This document shows, piece after piece, positions 63,002-64,000 of a DNA stretch of 64,000 bases. The notes under the pieces are model-generated. The model saw only the letters and a list, made by a program, of their open reading frames with translations. It was not told the origin of the DNA and did not search any database. Numbering within the stretch: position 1 is the stretch's first letter; each line of letters opens with the position of its first letter. Origin of the DNA: Bacteroidota bacterium (GTDB lineage: Bacteria > Bacteroidota > Bacteroidia > Chitinophagales > BACL12); the NCBI GenBank assembly GCA_016706865.1, contig JADJIS010000003.1, positions 2,170,001-2,234,000 of the forward strand, read 5' to 3'. Both the position numbers and the translations under genes were made by a program.

Positions 63002-64000
63002 CAATTGACAATTGATAATTGACAATTTAGGCTTTTAGTTGGAATGATAATTTAATTTCCAACCAGTGCCGTGGCGAGGTGTTTTTCACCTGCCACAGAT
63101 TTCGGAGAGAAATTTTTCATGTTATCATCTGCCTAATTTTAAGTGATCTGTTATCTTAACTTTTAAATGAAATATTTTTTGCCGGGAAGGCGGAAAGTTC
63201 GGGAAGTATGCGGGAAGAAATTATTGTTGGAATTTTATTTTAATTTCCTATTGAATATTTTTTTTGCCACTAAGGCGCAAAGTTTCGCGAAGAAATTTTA
63301 GTTGGAATTATATTTTAATTTCTAATTAAACATTAAAATATTATCATAAAGTTTTTTCGAATAATATTTTAATAAATTTTCAATGGAATAGATTAGTTTC
63401 CGGGTGGTCAACGAGCCTCATCAGGTGGTGCCATTGCCCTTAGACGCAGCCACAACAAAATAATCTTTTAATGTTTCTAGAATTTAAGCGAAAGCAGCGC
63501 CACCACTTTGAAAAGTATATTTTTAAATGCCAGATTAAATAAAAATTCGAAAGCATAATCATCCGGTTTATTCGTGGCGCCTCTTTCGCGGAATGTGGCA
63601 AGTCTTAGGGCAATGTGTGCCGGCTGATGAAGCTCTTGATTTTTGGCGCCACCTTTTGATCAAGCAAAAGGTGGCAAAGTTTCATGAGGACGAATATCAT
63701 CACTTGATCTCAAAACTTAATCCGAAGCAATAAAACCAATTTGCCGGGAAGGCGGAAAGTTCGGGAAGTATGCGGGAAGAAATTTTTGCTGGAATTTTAT
63801 TTTAATTTCCAATTGAATATTTTTTTGCCGCGAAGACGCAAAGGGCGCAAAGTTTCGCGAAGAAATTTTAGTTGGAATTATATTTTAATTTCTAATTAAA
63901 CATTAAAATATTACCATAAAGTTTTTGCGAAAGATATTTAATAAATTTTCAATGGAATAGATTAGTTTCCGGGTGGTCAACGAGCCTCATCAGGTGGTGC
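63002..64000. repeat. Gene-free repeat field with a 565-bp tandem duplication and palindromic element copies C and D
   Basis: AATTGAC/AATTGAT heptads (63002-63030) come first. A block beginning GCCGGGAAGGCGGAAAGTTC at 63181 recurs at 63743, and later parts (CAATGGAATAGATTAG, GGTGGTCAACGAGCCTCATC) recur with a period of about 569 bp up to the window end. Within the first copy, 63400-63690 is an inverted copy of the dispersed palindromic element (GGCGCCACCTTTTG-atcaag-CAAAAGGTGG near 63650), and a second copy starts at 63980. No credible coding sequence was found. Confidence 0.85.

Overview
The window is about 64 kb of an AT-rich chromosome from a member of the Bacteroidota, probably an environmental or activated-sludge-type lineage near Chitinophagales/Sphingobacteriales. 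The lineage is an inference. It rests on secreted proteins with type IX secretion (T9SS) C-terminal domains (CHU_C type and Por_Secre_tail type), promoters of the Bacteroidota TAnnTTTG kind, family-typical genes (DUF4199, BatA-like, DUF2027-Smr, DUF2279, a non-catalytic dihydroorotase) and frequent GTG/TTG starts. It is mostly a core-genome stretch with no prophage, CRISPR array or large island. The accessory material is one IS110-family element and an unusually rich set of intergenic repeats.

Layout. 1-2.9 kb: a truncated NSS-type transporter and a K+-dependent membrane pyrophosphatase. 3-12 kb: four secreted T9SS cargo proteins, namely a tandem pair of CHU_C proteins, an SGNH-like protein and an M36 metalloprotease, with a 240-bp higher-order repeat between them. 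12-14 kb: an IS110 element inserted in the terminal hairpin of a dispersed palindromic repeat. Its 5' noncoding end has the features of a bridge RNA. 14-24.7 kb: metallo-beta-lactamase protein, an outer-membrane barrel, a second SGNH-like cargo protein, ruvB, a coiled-coil lipoprotein, two APC permeases and icd. 24.7-30.7 kb: a tightly packed five-gene operon (BatA-like, pseudo-dihydroorotase, DUF4199, GT2, GT4). 30.8-38.6 kb: tRNA-Pro, orphan oxidase subunit III, fabI, clpC, STAS protein and ribonuclease Z. 39-41 kb: a secreted protein gene flanked by fragments of itself. 41-50.6 kb: an NtrC-type regulator with a tiny membrane protein, YwqK-like protein, a tandem hairpin array next to rnpB, Smr protein, methyltransferase, phosphohexomutase and a catalytically dead alpha/beta hydrolase. 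50.8-55 kb: pcm, surface proteins, smpB and a thioesterase. 55-62 kb: a manganese/zinc ABC transport operon with a DtxR-type operator, a permease fused to a DtxR-like regulator, an embedded outer-membrane protein gene and a stand-alone DtxR-family regulator. 62-64 kb: two small genes and a repeat field.

Most notable points. (1) Many intergenic regions hold degenerate tandem repeats whose motifs are unrelated in sequence but mostly share a period of exactly 7 bp. They abut or enter coding sequences, supply stop codons and encode low-complexity segments. (2) The IS110 upstream end encodes a candidate bridge RNA closed by an 11-bp stem, with four segments matching the two half-targets and the two element ends. 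(3) The metal operon joins a promoter-overlapping DtxR-like box to a permease carrying its own DtxR-like domain with the metal ligands kept. (4) Three identical 71-bp self-complementary units plus a divergent fourth lie directly downstream of rnpB.

All calls come from reading the sequence and from remembered family features. No database search was run.
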